A program made the translations under genes and the position numbers. Below are positions 18,423 through 27,185 of a DNA stretch of 60,181 bases, piece by piece (position 1 is the first letter of the stretch; the number at the start of each line of letters is the position of its first letter). The stretch is from Candidatus Uhrbacteria bacterium RIFOXYB12_FULL_58_10 (GTDB lineage: Bacteria; Patescibacteriota; Patescibacteriia; UBA9934; GWF2-40-263): the NCBI GenBank assembly GCA_001791645.1, contig MGFA01000016.1:1-60181 (forward strand), in the 5' to 3' direction. The notes beneath the pieces are model-generated. The model searched no databases. It saw only the letters and a program-made list of their open reading frames with translations, and was not told the origin of the DNA.

Positions 18423-19208
18423 TCACTCCATGAGCGCAAAACCGATCATCATGCCCAATCCAAGGAGGAAGACGACAACGTGCAGGATCGCTTCGGAAAT
18501 GTTTTCCTCATGCTTAAGCTCCGGCAAAAGATCTGAGGTGGCAATATAGAGAAAGCTGCCAGCCGCGAATGGAAGCAAGAAAGGCGCGAATGTCGTAAAG
18601 GATGAGGACAACATATATCCGACAATACCTCCGAAAATTATGCTCGTCGCGGATAGATAATTAAGAAGCAACGCACGGCGCTTCGAATACCCCCCATAAA
18701 CAAGTACGGCAAAGTCGCCCAACTCCTGAGGAATCTCATGCAAGGCAACGGCCAAAACCGTGGTCAGACCGAGCGCGGGAGAAACGATGAACGCAGCCGC
18801 GACAATCAATCCGTCGATAAAATTATGGATGAGGTCTCCCCATAGCACGAGATGGGCGAACGGCTTGATGTCCGTATGGCAGTGATGCGATGGCTTCGCG
18901 CTACCATGATGCGAGGTGCTGTGACAGTGATGGATTGAAAATGCCTGTTCGAAGATAAAAGACAAAACAAAGGCCCCCGTTACAATCAAAAATGTCTGAA
19001 ACAGAGACAGCCCAACGGTCTCGCCGGTTTCAATCGCTTCGGGAAGCAGGTGAAAAATCGAGTTTCCAAGCATGGCGCCGGTCGAAAGGGCAACAAGGGA
19101 CATCAATGCTCGTCCAGGTTTCTTTCCTTTTAGGTACAAGACGAAAATACCGACCAACGATAGGCACGAAACACAGAACGTTGAAACGAGAATCCAGAAC
19201 AGCGCCAT
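18423..19208 (-). CDS. ZIP family divalent metal transporter
   Basis: 261 residues, about eight membrane helices. The ZIP metal path is clear: HNFIDG in helix IV and HEIPQELGD in helix V. The cytoplasmic loop is histidine-rich (HHCHSTSHHGS...HHCH), as in zinc-handling ZIPs. It probably imports zinc (or iron/manganese). It begins 9 nt after the Fur-family regulator on the same strand, so the two are an operon and the transporter should be repressed when metal is sufficient. Confidence 0.92.
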   Translation of the reverse strand: MALFWILVSTFCVSCLSLVGIFVLYLKGKKPGRALMSLVALSTGAMLGNSIFHLLPEAIETGETVGLSLFQTFLIVTGAFVLSFIFEQAFSIHHCHSTSHHGSAKPSHHCHTDIKPFAHLVLWGDLIHNFIDGLIVAAAFIVSPALGLTTVLAVALHEIPQELGDFAVLVYGGYSKRRALLLNYLSATSIIFGGIVGYMLSSSFTTFAPFLLPFAAGSFLYIATSDLLPELKHEENISEAILHVVVFLLGLGMMIGFALME

Positions 19209-19217
19209 AATTACAGG

Positions 19218-19580
19218 TTAACGGCACGACGCGCAGATCCCTGCGAGTTCGAGCGTGTGAGTTGAAAGTTTTGGGACTGGGCAGGGGATACATCGGACCG
19301 TATAGCAACTCTGACAGGAAAAATGGTCATGGTGCGGACGGCCCGCTCCCTCATAGCGAGATTCCGTTTCATGCGAGTGCGTACGAACGATCAGTTGTTC
19401 CAAAAGAAGCGTATGCACGTTTCGATAGATGGTCGAGAGGTCAGGCCCATGGATTTGATCGGCGATTTCCGAGACCGTCCATGAACGATTTTCATGAAAC
19501 AATTCGAGAATATGATGTCGATCAACCGTATTTCGAAGCCCTTTCGCCGCAAGCGCGTCCTCAATATGACAGGAGTGCAT
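19218..19580 (-). CDS. Fur-family metal-responsive repressor (Zur-like)
   Basis: 120 residues. A winged-helix DNA-binding domain with recognition helix DLSTIYRNVHTLL (about 47-59), then the metal domain HHDHFSC (83-89) with C89-x2-C92, further Cys at 97 and 100, and C116-x2-C119 at the end: the structural zinc site of Fur/Zur proteins. The ZIP partner suggests a zinc sensor, but PerR/Mur-type specificity cannot be excluded. In-frame ATGs at 19610 and 19604 fall in the operator and -10 region, so the ATG at 19580, 9 nt after the -10, is the supported start. Autoregulation is implied by the operator. Confidence 0.88.
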   Translation of the reverse strand: MHSCHIEDALAAKGLRNTVDRHHILELFHENRSWTVSEIADQIHGPDLSTIYRNVHTLLLEQLIVRTHSHETESRYEGAGRPHHDHFSCQSCYTVRCIPCPVPKLSTHTLELAGICASCR

Positions 19581-19589
19581 AGGAATTTC

Positions 19590-19618
19590 ATTCTGCAAAT
19601 TCATTTGCATTTTGTCAA
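19590..19618 (-). promoter_or_regulatory. Promoter of the Fur-family/ZIP operon (leaderless)
   Basis: Minus strand: TTGACA (19613-19618), 17-bp spacer, CAGAAT (19590-19595), then 9 nt to the ATG at 19580. The spacer contains most of the palindromic operator. Confidence 0.75.
19594..19609. promoter_or_regulatory. Fur/Zur-type operator palindrome
   Basis: TGCAAAT-TC-ATTTGCA: 7-bp inverted arms around a 2-bp centre, close to Fur-family boxes of the TGCAAATnATTTGCA type described in alphaproteobacteria. It lies within the -35/-10 spacer of the regulator promoter and directly upstream of the -35 of the divergent YibE/F promoter. Confidence 0.75.
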
Positions 19619-19640
19619 ATCAAGCTGTTTAGATTATCAT
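19612..19640 (+). promoter_or_regulatory. Promoter of the YibE/F gene (leaderless)
   Basis: TTGTCA (19612-19617), 17-bp spacer, TATCAT (19635-19640), then 9 nt to the ATG at 19650. Its -35 overlaps the -35 of the divergent promoter. Confidence 0.75.
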
Positions 19641-19649
19641 GAGCCTGTT

Positions 19650-20720
19650 ATGAAACGTTTCTTCGCGATCCTAATCATTTGTCTCATTTTCGTTCCGTCG
19701 ATGACGCTTGCTCAGGATAATTCCGCCGGCAATCGGGTAACGGGCATCGTGGAGTCCGTCATGAGAGAGTATCGAGACGATCGCGGATTTCCTCAGGCGG
19801 AAATGCGCGTCAATGGATACGACGGTAAAACGTACGAGGTCGACACGGGAATCTCCGCGAACATGGGCCTGCATTTCGCGCTGCGACCAGGCAACCGTGT
19901 CACGCTGGAAATCCTTACGAATGAGGATGGCAGCCAATCGGTTTATTTCAACGACGCCGTCCGAACGAGGGGAATCTGGTGGGTCGCGTTGGCCTTTGCC
20001 ATCGCTATCATCGCGATCGGTCTCACGCGCGGCGTACGCGCACTTATTGGCCTGGCCGTGACCGTCGCGGTCCTTTTTGGTTATGTCCTGCCGGCGATTA
20101 TTTCAGGATCGAACGCCGTCACAGTAAGTGTCATCGCCTCGCTCGTGATCCTGGCCTTTAACATGCACCTGACACATGGATGGAAACGAGAAACATGGAC
20201 CGCGTTCGCATCAACGGCCGCGGGACTTGTCCTCGCATGGGCATTCGGCAAATGGTTCATTTCTCTAACCTTTCTTTCCGGGCTGGTCTCGGAGGAATCC
20301 GCAATGCTGTACCTCGAACACATAAACGTGTCGGTTGACATGTCAGGAATCCTGCTCGCCGGCATTATCATCGGTACCACTGGCGCGCTTGACGACATCG
20401 CGATCGCGCAAGGTGAGGTTGTTGCGGAACTTCGGAAGGCAAACCCCTCACTATCCCCAAAGGAACTGTTTGTGCGGGCCATGCGCGTCGGGCGCCATCA
20501 TATTGCCTCGATTGCAAACACCCTTGTGCTCGCGTATGCCGGCGCCGCCCTGCCGACGCTACTCTTATTCTGGGCCATACAGTCAGTAAGCGTACTCGAT
20601 TTTCTCAACACCGAAGCCATTGCCGAAGAGATTGTGCGAACGCTCGCCGGAACAACGGCCCTCGTTTTAACCGTTCCTATTTCCACATGGTTTGCGGTAT
20701 CGCTTGACAAGCGCGGATAA
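19650..20720 (+). CDS. YibE/F-family membrane protein
   Basis: 356 residues. Signal peptide or first helix 1-21 (ends MTLAQ), an extracytoplasmic beta domain (about 25-105), then seven to eight membrane helices. Family hallmarks: GTTGALDDIAIAQGEVVAEL, NPSLSPKELFVRAMRVGRHH and ANTLVLAYAGAALPTLLLF. The molecular function of YibE/F is not established. The divergent promoter shared with a Fur-type repressor and ZIP transporter suggests a role tied to metal status; that is inference. The ATG at 19650 is chosen because upstream in-frame codons lie in the promoter. Confidence 0.88.
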   Translation: MKRFFAILIICLIFVPSMTLAQDNSAGNRVTGIVESVMREYRDDRGFPQAEMRVNGYDGKTYEVDTGISANMGLHFALRPGNRVTLEILTNEDGSQSVYFNDAVRTRGIWWVALAFAIAIIAIGLTRGVRALIGLAVTVAVLFGYVLPAIISGSNAVTVSVIASLVILAFNMHLTHGWKRETWTAFASTAAGLVLAWAFGKWFISLTFLSGLVSEESAMLYLEHINVSVDMSGILLAGIIIGTTGALDDIAIAQGEVVAELRKANPSLSPKELFVRAMRVGRHHIASIANTLVLAYAGAALPTLLLFWAIQSVSVLDFLNTEAIAEEIVRTLAGTTALVLTVPISTWFAVSLDKRG

Positions 20721-20732
20721 GGGCCGTATCAT
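20704..20732 (+). promoter_or_regulatory. Promoter of greA
   Basis: Consensus -35 TTGACA (20704-20709), 17-bp spacer, -10 TATCAT (20727-20732). It overlaps the end of the YibE/F gene and leaves a leader of about 55 nt before greA, one of the few longer leaders here. Confidence 0.78.
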
Positions 20733-20794
20733 GACCGTTATCAAGCCCTCGACCCGGATATTCCCGGCCGAGCGCTAATTTTTTCTGGAATCAT

Positions 20795-21250
20795 ATGCCA
20801 ACGTATCTCTCTGCGGACGGGCTGCAGAAACTAAAGGACGAAATGGAAACGCGCAAGTCCATAACGCGTCGAGAAATCGCGGATAAAATTTCCGCGGCAA
20901 TGGAACTTGGGGACCTCTCCGAAAATTTTGAGTATCAGGAAGCAAAGGAGCAGCAGGGATCGAACGAGGTCCGCATTTCGGAGCTTGAGTCCATGATTAA
21001 GGACGCGTCGATCGTCGTACAACAGTCCGGCGGAGATACGATCACGCTCGGAACCACGTTTGAGGCCGAAGTCGCAGGAATGACCAAGACCTTCCAAATC
21101 GTCGGTTCCAACGAGGCAAATCCCTTGGAAGGAAAAATAAGCAACGAGTCGCCCATTGGCCAGGCGTTTATCGGGCGCAAGCTCGGCGAAGACGTTTCCG
21201 TGGCTGTCCCATCGGGTACCCTGGTTTACAAGATCATCCGAATCGCCTAA
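20795..21250 (+). CDS. greA: Transcript cleavage factor GreA
   Basis: 151 residues. An N-terminal antiparallel coiled coil (1-75) carries the tip motif GDLSENFEY with the acidic residues Asp40 and Glu43 that reach the RNA polymerase active site, followed by the FKBP-like C-terminal domain (SPIGQAFIGRKLGEDVSV). It rescues backtracked polymerase by stimulating RNA cleavage. Own promoter; lysS follows after a weak hairpin. Confidence 0.95.
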   Translation: MPTYLSADGLQKLKDEMETRKSITRREIADKISAAMELGDLSENFEYQEAKEQQGSNEVRISELESMIKDASIVVQQSGGDTITLGTTFEAEVAGMTKTFQIVGSNEANPLEGKISNESPIGQAFIGRKLGEDVSVAVPSGTLVYKIIRIA

Positions 21251-21253
21251 AGT

Positions 21254-21277
21254 AAGGGGTGCAAAGCCCCTTATTTT
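21254..21277 (+). terminator. Weak terminator-like hairpin between greA and lysS
   Basis: Stem AAGGGG/CCCCTT with a 7-nt loop, followed by ATTTTC. The short T-run suggests partial termination or attenuation. Confidence 0.5.
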
Positions 21278-21284
21278 CATTGGT

Positions 21285-22751
21285 ATGATTGAGGAAGAAG
21301 CAGTACGCCGAGGTCGTTTGGAACGCCTTCGGCAATCGGGACATGACCCATATCCGTCACGGGTCGAACGCACGCATCGCGTTCATGATTTTCTTGGCGC
21401 CTTTGACGGCATGCTGTCTGACAAGACCGTCGTTACGCTGACAGGACGCATGAGAACCGTTCGAAAGCACGGCGGGTTGACGTTTGCCCAGCTTGAGGAT
21501 GGAAGTGGCGTCATACAAATTGCCCTCCGTCGTGATCGGATTGGCGAAGATGGATATCGGTATTTTCATGACACGGCCGACATGGGTGATTTTATCGAGG
21601 TTCGCGGAACGGCTTTCGTCACGAAAACGGGACAACGAACGCTTGACGTCGACTCCTACCGCATCATTGCCAAGTCGCTTCTCCCCATGCCGGAAAAATG
21701 GCACGGACTCACGGACACGGAGGTCCGATATCGCCAGCGATATCTTGACCTCCTCGCCAACGAGCAGGTTCGCGCAATCTTCAAGACGCGCGCGACGATC
21801 GTACGAACCATCCGTTCGTATCTTGACGCGAAAGATTTTCTTGAAGTAGAGACACCAATTCTTCAGGCGATCCCGGGCGGCGCAAGCGCAAAACCATTCG
21901 TGACGCACCATAATGCGCTCGATGCCGACATGTACCTTCGCGTCGCGCCCGAGCTCTTCTTGAAACGTTGTCTCGTTGGCGGCTTCGAGCGCGTTTATGA
22001 GGTCGCGCGTTGCTTTCGAAATGAAGGCATTGACCATTCGCATAACCCTGAATTCACACAGGTCGAGGGATATGTCGCGTACATGGACTACGAGGGCCTC
22101 ATGGTTTTCCTCGAAGACATGACGCGCGAAGTCATTCGCGCGTGCGGACGAGATCCGGCAGCGGTGCCGTTCAAGGAATTCTCCTTAAATTTTGCCGACC
22201 CATGGCCGCGCATAAAATTCCGCGACGCCATTTTGGCGCACGCCAAATTGGACATCGAACAGTTTCAAGATCGTGATTCGATCGCGCGCCAGGCCGCGAA
22301 GATGGGCGTTCCAGTCGAAAAAACAGACAGTCACACCACCATCATCGACAATATCTTCAAGCATCACGTTCGTCCGAACATCGTGCAGCCAACCTATCTT
22401 ATTGACTACCCGGTTGAAATTTCTCCGCTTGCAAAACGGAAGGCCGATGATCCGCGATATGTCGAAATGTTCCAGCTCGTGTATGGCGGAGGTGTTGAAA
22501 ACATTAAGGCATTTTCGGAACTGAACGATCCGCTTGACCAGGAAGAACGATTTCGAATCCAGCAAGAGGCGCGAGAAGGTGGCGACGAAGAGGCTCAATT
22601 TGGCGATGACGATTACGTAACGGCCTTGAAGCATGGCATGCCGCCGACCGCCGGATTCGGAATTGGCATCGATCGACTGACGGCCACCCTCACGAATTCG
22701 CACAACCTCAAGGAAGTCATTTTGTTCCCAACGCTGAAACCGCAGATATGA
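21285..22751 (+). CDS. lysS: Lysyl-tRNA synthetase, class II
   Basis: 488 residues, full length. N-terminal OB-fold anticodon-binding domain (about 40-140, VTLTGRMRTVRKHGGLTF), then the class II core: motif 2 ARCFRNEGIDHSHNPEFTQV, and motif 3 GFGIGIDRL near the end. It charges tRNA-Lys. The ATG at 21285 is chosen; a longer in-frame reading would begin inside greA. The stop overlaps the next gene by 4 bases. Confidence 0.96.
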   Translation: MIEEEAVRRGRLERLRQSGHDPYPSRVERTHRVHDFLGAFDGMLSDKTVVTLTGRMRTVRKHGGLTFAQLEDGSGVIQIALRRDRIGEDGYRYFHDTADMGDFIEVRGTAFVTKTGQRTLDVDSYRIIAKSLLPMPEKWHGLTDTEVRYRQRYLDLLANEQVRAIFKTRATIVRTIRSYLDAKDFLEVETPILQAIPGGASAKPFVTHHNALDADMYLRVAPELFLKRCLVGGFERVYEVARCFRNEGIDHSHNPEFTQVEGYVAYMDYEGLMVFLEDMTREVIRACGRDPAAVPFKEFSLNFADPWPRIKFRDAILAHAKLDIEQFQDRDSIARQAAKMGVPVEKTDSHTTIIDNIFKHHVRPNIVQPTYLIDYPVEISPLAKRKADDPRYVEMFQLVYGGGVENIKAFSELNDPLDQEERFRIQQEAREGGDEEAQFGDDDYVTALKHGMPPTAGFGIGIDRLTATLTNSHNLKEVILFPTLKPQI

Positions 22752-23119
22752 CCACGGTGCTCGCGTTTGGAACATTTGATGCGTTTCATCACGGGCATGA
22801 GTTTTTCCTCGCAAGCGCGAATAAACTTGGCGACAGACTTGTGGTCGGGGTAGCCCGTGACGCGCATATCTTGGCCTTAAAGGGCAGGCTTCCGGTTCAG
22901 AACGAACGCGAACGGCTGGCGAGCCTGCGAGATCATCCAATGGTCGCAAAGGCCGTCTTGTGCGACGAACGCCTTGGCACGTATGAGATCCTCAATGTGG
23001 TGCAACCGGACATCATTGCCATTGGTCACGACCAAGACGCGTTGCGGATGGATCTGAAGCGGTGGTTGACGGAAACCGGTCGTTCTATCCGCATGGAACA
23101 AATCGCCATCTATGACTGA
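22748..23119 (+). CDS. Cytidylyltransferase-like nucleotidyltransferase
   Basis: 123 residues. The nucleotidyltransferase signature GTFDAFHHGHEFFL stands at 7-20, and IGHDQD later in place of the family's second motif (usually GxDxx). Proteins of this size and pattern include glycerol-3-phosphate cytidylyltransferases and archaeal-type FAD synthetases; the substrate cannot be told here. It overlaps lysS (ATGA) and the downstream Nudix gene (8 bases), so the three are one transcript. Confidence 0.82.
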   Translation: MTTVLAFGTFDAFHHGHEFFLASANKLGDRLVVGVARDAHILALKGRLPVQNERERLASLRDHPMVAKAVLCDERLGTYEILNVVQPDIIAIGHDQDALRMDLKRWLTETGRSIRMEQIAIYD

Positions 23120-23528
23120 CCTTCCCGTTAAGGACGTACGAATTGCGGTTGCCATGGTAATTCGAGACGGAAATCTGCTGCTACTCGAACGCCGTGATGC
23201 AAACCCGATGTGGGATCACAAATGGGAATTCCCCGGAGGAAAAATCGAGGAGGGGGAACATCCGGAAAATGCGATGCGAAGGGAAGTCATCGAAGAAACG
23301 GGGCTTGAAGTTATTGACGCGGAATTTCTTGGGCTTCACCTGCATAAATGGTATCTTCCGGATCGTATTCTTCAGGTGTATCTGCATTGTTTTCGTTGCG
23401 GCGCCGGGGAAGGGGATATTGTACGGGAAGAACGTGGATCGTATAGCCATGTATGGACCAAACCTCAGGATGCGCTCGCATTCGATTTATTGGAGGCAAA
23501 CGCCGACTTGATTCGAAAATTTCTTTGA
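23112..23528 (+). CDS. Nudix hydrolase (MutT-like)
   Basis: 138 residues. Complete Nudix box: GGKIEEGE...REVIEETG, with the metal-binding REVIEE. Preceded by KWEFPGG as in MutT. It could sanitise 8-oxo-dGTP or other nucleotides, or act on a nucleotide-sugar; MutT-like size and the WEFPGG motif favour pool sanitation, weakly. Overlaps the preceding nucleotidyltransferase by 8 bases. Confidence 0.88.
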   Translation: MTDLPVKDVRIAVAMVIRDGNLLLLERRDANPMWDHKWEFPGGKIEEGEHPENAMRREVIEETGLEVIDAEFLGLHLHKWYLPDRILQVYLHCFRCGAGEGDIVREERGSYSHVWTKPQDALAFDLLEANADLIRKFL

Positions 23529-23535
23529 ATAGCCT

Positions 23536-24675
23536 GTGGGAACGCATAAAACATGGGTTGAAATCGATGAGCGCGCGCTCGCAAGAAATATCGAGACGCT
23601 AAAATCACTACTCCGACCCGGGGTCCGTTTTTGTGCGGTCCTCAAGGCGAATGCCTATGGACACGGGCTGACTGAAGTCGCGCGCATTGCCGCTCGAACG
23701 GGCGTAAACGCATTTGCCGTGGATAACGTAGATGAGGCGCTTGTGCTCCGATCCATGCTTCCGTCCGCGCTTATCATCGTACTTGGGTATACGTTACGGG
23801 ATCGACTTCCCGATGCGGTATCAGCGGACATTCATCTGACCGTATACGATAAGGAAACGGTTCTCGCCCTTGAAGCCGTTGCGTCAGAACGCGCAAAAAT
23901 AGCATCCATTCATCTTAAGATTGAAACGGGAACCTCACGTCAGGGAGTTCTGCCCGACCTGGTTAACGACCTGTTAATTGAGATTCGCCGTTGTTCGCAC
24001 GTATCGCTTGCCGGGACATCGACGCATTTCGCGAACGTGGAAGACACCACGGACACGAGATACGCGAATCAACAATTTTCGCTGTTTCAAAAATGTGTCG
24101 GAATCATTCGGAAGGCTGGATTCGAACCGGAATGGATCCATTGCGCCTGTTCCGCCGCGCTTGTCCTTTATCCGGACACGCATGGAACGCTCGTACGCTC
24201 CGGAATCTCAATGTATGGAATTTGGTCATCACGTCTCACGGAGGAAACTGTCCGCCGACACAACGTCTCCGTCCAACTCGAGCCGGTGCTCGCATGGAAA
24301 ACGCGAATTATCCAAATCAAATCGCTGCCCGCGGGCACGCCGGTTGGATATGGCCTGAGTGAGACGTTAAGAAAAAATAGCCGCATTGCCGTTCTCCCCA
24401 TCGGTTACTGGGATGGGTTCGACAGGGGACTTTCCTCGGTCGGCGAGGTATTAGTCGGCGGAACACGCTGCAAGGTTGTCGGACGTATCTGCATGAACAT
24501 GACGATGATCGACGTTTCCGCCGTCCCGCAGGTAGAGGTCGAGCAAGAAGTGGTCCTGATCGGTCGATCCGGACGCTTTGTGATTCACGCGGATGAGATC
24601 GCGGATCGAATTGGCACAATTCCTTATGAGGTCATGACGCGCATCAACCCGATGCTTCCAAGGATTGTGGTATAA
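23536..24675 (+). CDS. alr: Alanine racemase
   Basis: 379 residues. The PLP lysine is Lys37 (AVLKANAYGHG), and the barrel shows VRSGISMYGI and RICMNMTMIDV. The C-terminal domain motif GTPVGYGLSETL holds the second catalytic base, Tyr. It provides D-alanine for peptidoglycan. The start is a GTG 7 bases after the Nudix stop: no ATG exists near the conserved N-terminus (TWVEIDERALARN). Confidence 0.95.
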   Translation: MGTHKTWVEIDERALARNIETLKSLLRPGVRFCAVLKANAYGHGLTEVARIAARTGVNAFAVDNVDEALVLRSMLPSALIIVLGYTLRDRLPDAVSADIHLTVYDKETVLALEAVASERAKIASIHLKIETGTSRQGVLPDLVNDLLIEIRRCSHVSLAGTSTHFANVEDTTDTRYANQQFSLFQKCVGIIRKAGFEPEWIHCACSAALVLYPDTHGTLVRSGISMYGIWSSRLTEETVRRHNVSVQLEPVLAWKTRIIQIKSLPAGTPVGYGLSETLRKNSRIAVLPIGYWDGFDRGLSSVGEVLVGGTRCKVVGRICMNMTMIDVSAVPQVEVEQEVVLIGRSGRFVIHADEIADRIGTIPYEVMTRINPMLPRIVV

Positions 24676-24676
24676 T
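24668..24676 (+). promoter_or_regulatory. Extended -10 promoter of the ftsQ-like gene
   Basis: TGGTATAAT, a perfect extended -10 overlapping the alr stop, 10 nt before the ATG. No clear -35. Predicts a leaderless mRNA. Confidence 0.65.
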
Positions 24677-24686
24677 TTGCTCGGGT

Positions 24687-25616
24687 ATGCGTTCACGCAA
24701 CCATTTTCGAGTGCTTCAACGCAAGCGCTATGCGGCGCATCGTTTTAGTAATCCATATTTTCGACGAGAAAAAAAACAGAACTGGAAAGCCATCTTCATT
24801 TTGTCGGCAATCATCCTTCTTTTGCTTGGTGGAGTCAGATGGATATTTGGAGCACAACGTTTCTCCGTTACGAGCGTAAGGTTGAATGGAAACGAGACAA
24901 TCTCCTCGGACCAGCTTTCTGGCAAGGTCTGGGGGGAGCTAAATCGGCGTCGGGCGCTTTTCTTTCGAGCGGGTAACCGTTTCCTCTTCGATGAGAACCG
25001 ATTACGCGCGGCCCTTTCATCCGCCTATGCCTTCGAAACGCTCAATATTGACCTTGTCTGCGAATGGGTTGGGCCTGGCGAGTGCGCCATGAGCATAGAC
25101 GTAAAAGAAAAAACATCCCAACTCCTGTGGCAGGTCGGCGGACGGGTGTTTTTGGCCGACATCCAAGGAATCGTCATTCGCGAACTCACGGATGTCGAGC
25201 TGGAAGAATGGCGTGCCGCGGACTCTCCGTCGCCCGAGCCGCTGTCAGACGGAACGATTCTGACACCGACTCCACCGAATCCTCTCAAACGTCTTCCTCT
25301 TTTCGTAGACGTAAATGCGACGCCGATCGAAATTGGCAATACGGTTCTCTCAAAAGAGGAGGTAGCCAATTTATTCGTTTTTCATAAACGACTTGAGGAA
25401 ATGGATATCCCATTTACCCAGACGAATATTGATCGTCTGGCAGGGAAGTGGATGGCGGTCCGGACGGAAGCGGGATACGATATCCTTTTCGATGCCGCTG
25501 GCGATGTCGATGCCCAAATGCGAAATTTAGTCGTTCTTCTGCGCGATACGATTAAGGACCAATCAACGCTCGAATACATTGATCTTCGTTTTGGGGATCA
25601 TGTGTATTATAAATGA
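24687..25616 (+). CDS. ftsQ: FtsQ-type cell division protein with POTRA domain
   Basis: 309 residues. A basic cytoplasmic tail (1-32), one membrane helix (about 33-53, AIFILSAIILLLLGG), then a POTRA-like segment FSVTSVRLNGNETISSDQL and a C-terminal beta domain ending STLEYIDLRFGDHVYYK, which matches the FtsQ/DivIB close. It connects divisome proteins outside the membrane. A Pro/Ser/Thr-rich stretch (about 170-200) interrupts the beta domain. It lies away from the usual mur-fts cluster, next to alr and pgi. Confidence 0.8.
   Translation: MRSRNHFRVLQRKRYAAHRFSNPYFRREKKQNWKAIFILSAIILLLLGGVRWIFGAQRFSVTSVRLNGNETISSDQLSGKVWGELNRRRALFFRAGNRFLFDENRLRAALSSAYAFETLNIDLVCEWVGPGECAMSIDVKEKTSQLLWQVGGRVFLADIQGIVIRELTDVELEEWRAADSPSPEPLSDGTILTPTPPNPLKRLPLFVDVNATPIEIGNTVLSKEEVANLFVFHKRLEEMDIPFTQTNIDRLAGKWMAVRTEAGYDILFDAAGDVDAQMRNLVVLLRDTIKDQSTLEYIDLRFGDHVYYK
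25605..25610 (+). promoter_or_regulatory. Possible -10 box for pgi
   Basis: TATTAT within the end of the ftsQ-like gene, 9 nt before the pgi ATG. There is no convincing -35; it is listed because it repeats the spacing seen at other leaderless starts. Confidence 0.4.
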
Positions 25617-25619
25617 ACT

Positions 25620-26888
25620 ATGGAATCATTTCTCACATACGATGACCGGAACATGCGCATTACGGATGCGGAAAGACGTTCTGTGCGCAAGGCCGTTCTT
25701 GAAGCGCATATGCGCATCGAAAAAGCGCGCGTTCGAGGTGAACGGGAATTTTTGGACCTCCCGTTTGATCTTCGCTCGATGACAGCCATTGCACGCGCGG
25801 CGCGGCGCGTGCAAAAACGTTTTACCCACATGATTATTGTCGGGATTGGTGGATCAGACCTCGGGGCAAGGACGATCTGGCAAGCACTCGGAGGAAGCAA
25901 GGCAACCCTTACGTTTGCAAGCAATCCGGATCCAGAAAGCATTTCGCATTTGCTCACGTCAATCGACTGGAAGCAAACTGCCATGAACGTCGTCTCTAAA
26001 TCCGGCACAACCCTTGAGACCATGGCCATTTTCATGGTCCTTCGCGAATCACTCATCAAGGAGGTCGGCACCAAGCATCACGCCGAGCATATTTTCGTAA
26101 CCACGGAACCATCTCCGGACAGTCCATTATTTCAAATTGCGACGGAGGAAGCGTATGAGGTCATTCCACACCCGTTGAATATCGGCGGACGTTTTTCCGT
26201 CCTCTCAGGTGTCGGATTATTTCCGGCTGCCGTAAGCGGAGCAAACGTGCGAAGGATCCTTGCTGGTGCACGAACTGCCGAAACGGAACGTAGGGAAAGA
26301 AAATGTGAGAGCGTGGCCGCACGGTTCGCATTGAACCAATTCATCTCAATGACCAAGTATGCGCGAACGAATCACGTCCTCATGGCATATGCGGACCTGC
26401 TTTCCCAATTCGGGTTTTGGTACCGCCAAATCTGGGCAGAATCACTCGGTAAGGTTCGTCATGGCGTTTCCATTGGTCCCACGCCAATCGCCGCGATTGG
26501 CGCCATTGACCAGCACTCACAAATCCAACTATACAATGAGGGCCCCGACGATAAGACAACGACGTTTATCGAGGTAGAACGTTTTCGACGCTCCATTCGC
26601 ATCCCCAAGGTCTGGGGAAACCATGAGGCGTTCGATTATATCGGAGGCTTGTCATTGGAGCGCATTTTGCACGACGAACGTGCTGGTACGGAACACGCGC
26701 TCACCATGCATCATCGTCCGAGTGGCACGCTTCGTATCCACGCAATCTCGCCGGAGTCCCTAGGGTCGCTCTTCATTACATTCGAAGCCGCGACGGCATA
26801 CATGGGCGAACTCATGGGAGTCAACGCCTACAACCAACCTGGAGTTGAGGAAGGGAAACGCGAGGCCCGTCGCCTCTTGTCACGATAA
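25620..26888 (+). CDS. pgi: Glucose-6-phosphate isomerase
   Basis: 422 residues, within the short bacterial/archaeal range. Motifs: VGIGGSDLGART, the sugar-phosphate loop SKSGTTLETMA, GGRFSVLSGVG, and AIDQHSQIQLY with the catalytic His. It interconverts glucose and fructose 6-phosphates for glycolysis and sugar-nucleotide supply. It begins 3 bases after ftsQ. Convergent with the next minus-strand gene across a 74-base gap with no strong terminator. Confidence 0.95.
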   Translation: MESFLTYDDRNMRITDAERRSVRKAVLEAHMRIEKARVRGEREFLDLPFDLRSMTAIARAARRVQKRFTHMIIVGIGGSDLGARTIWQALGGSKATLTFASNPDPESISHLLTSIDWKQTAMNVVSKSGTTLETMAIFMVLRESLIKEVGTKHHAEHIFVTTEPSPDSPLFQIATEEAYEVIPHPLNIGGRFSVLSGVGLFPAAVSGANVRRILAGARTAETERRERKCESVAARFALNQFISMTKYARTNHVLMAYADLLSQFGFWYRQIWAESLGKVRHGVSIGPTPIAAIGAIDQHSQIQLYNEGPDDKTTTFIEVERFRRSIRIPKVWGNHEAFDYIGGLSLERILHDERAGTEHALTMHHRPSGTLRIHAISPESLGSLFITFEAATAYMGELMGVNAYNQPGVEEGKREARRLLSR

Positions 26889-26962
26889 TCGCCATGATCT
26901 AATCCTCATGCTTCGTCTAACTTTCATTAGGCGACACATGATATGTTGGATGAAATCGCCTT

Positions 26963-27184
26963 CTATTTTAAAAACCATTCCGTTGAGAATCCGGCAAAAT
27001 ACGTCATGAGTAGTAAAATTGCCCCGACGGAAAAGATCCCGAGACCCAGCATGATAAGCCCCTTAATGGAATCATCGTCTTCTGCCGCTCCAGACATCAT
27101 GTAAAAGCTGATAACCAGGAACACGGTGACCGGCGTAACGGTCATGGCCCAGGCAATTACTTTTAGCGCGAGATCGAGGTCCAT
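26963..27184 (-). CDS. Small two-helix membrane protein, unknown function
   Basis: 73 residues with two membrane helices (about 9-33 and 45-66) joined by an acidic loop (GAAEDDDSIKG). No family recognised. It starts one base after the M23 peptidase stop on the same strand and is the last gene of that operon. The ATG at 27184 is preferred over an upstream TTG inside the peptidase gene. Confidence 0.65.
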   Translation of the reverse strand: MDLDLALKVIAWAMTVTPVTVFLVISFYMMSGAAEDDDSIKGLIMLGLGIFSVGAILLLMTYFAGFSTEWFLK

Positions 27185-27185
27185 A

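Noticed and set aside
20733-20794. greA leader considered as a riboswitch.
   Set aside because: About 55 nt with only weak pairing and no recognisable aptamer core.
26889-26962. Possible terminator between pgi and the convergent small membrane protein gene (inverted CTAA/TTAG with CG ends near 26912-26930).
   Set aside because: The stem is only about 4-6 bp with a mismatch, and no T-run follows on either strand.
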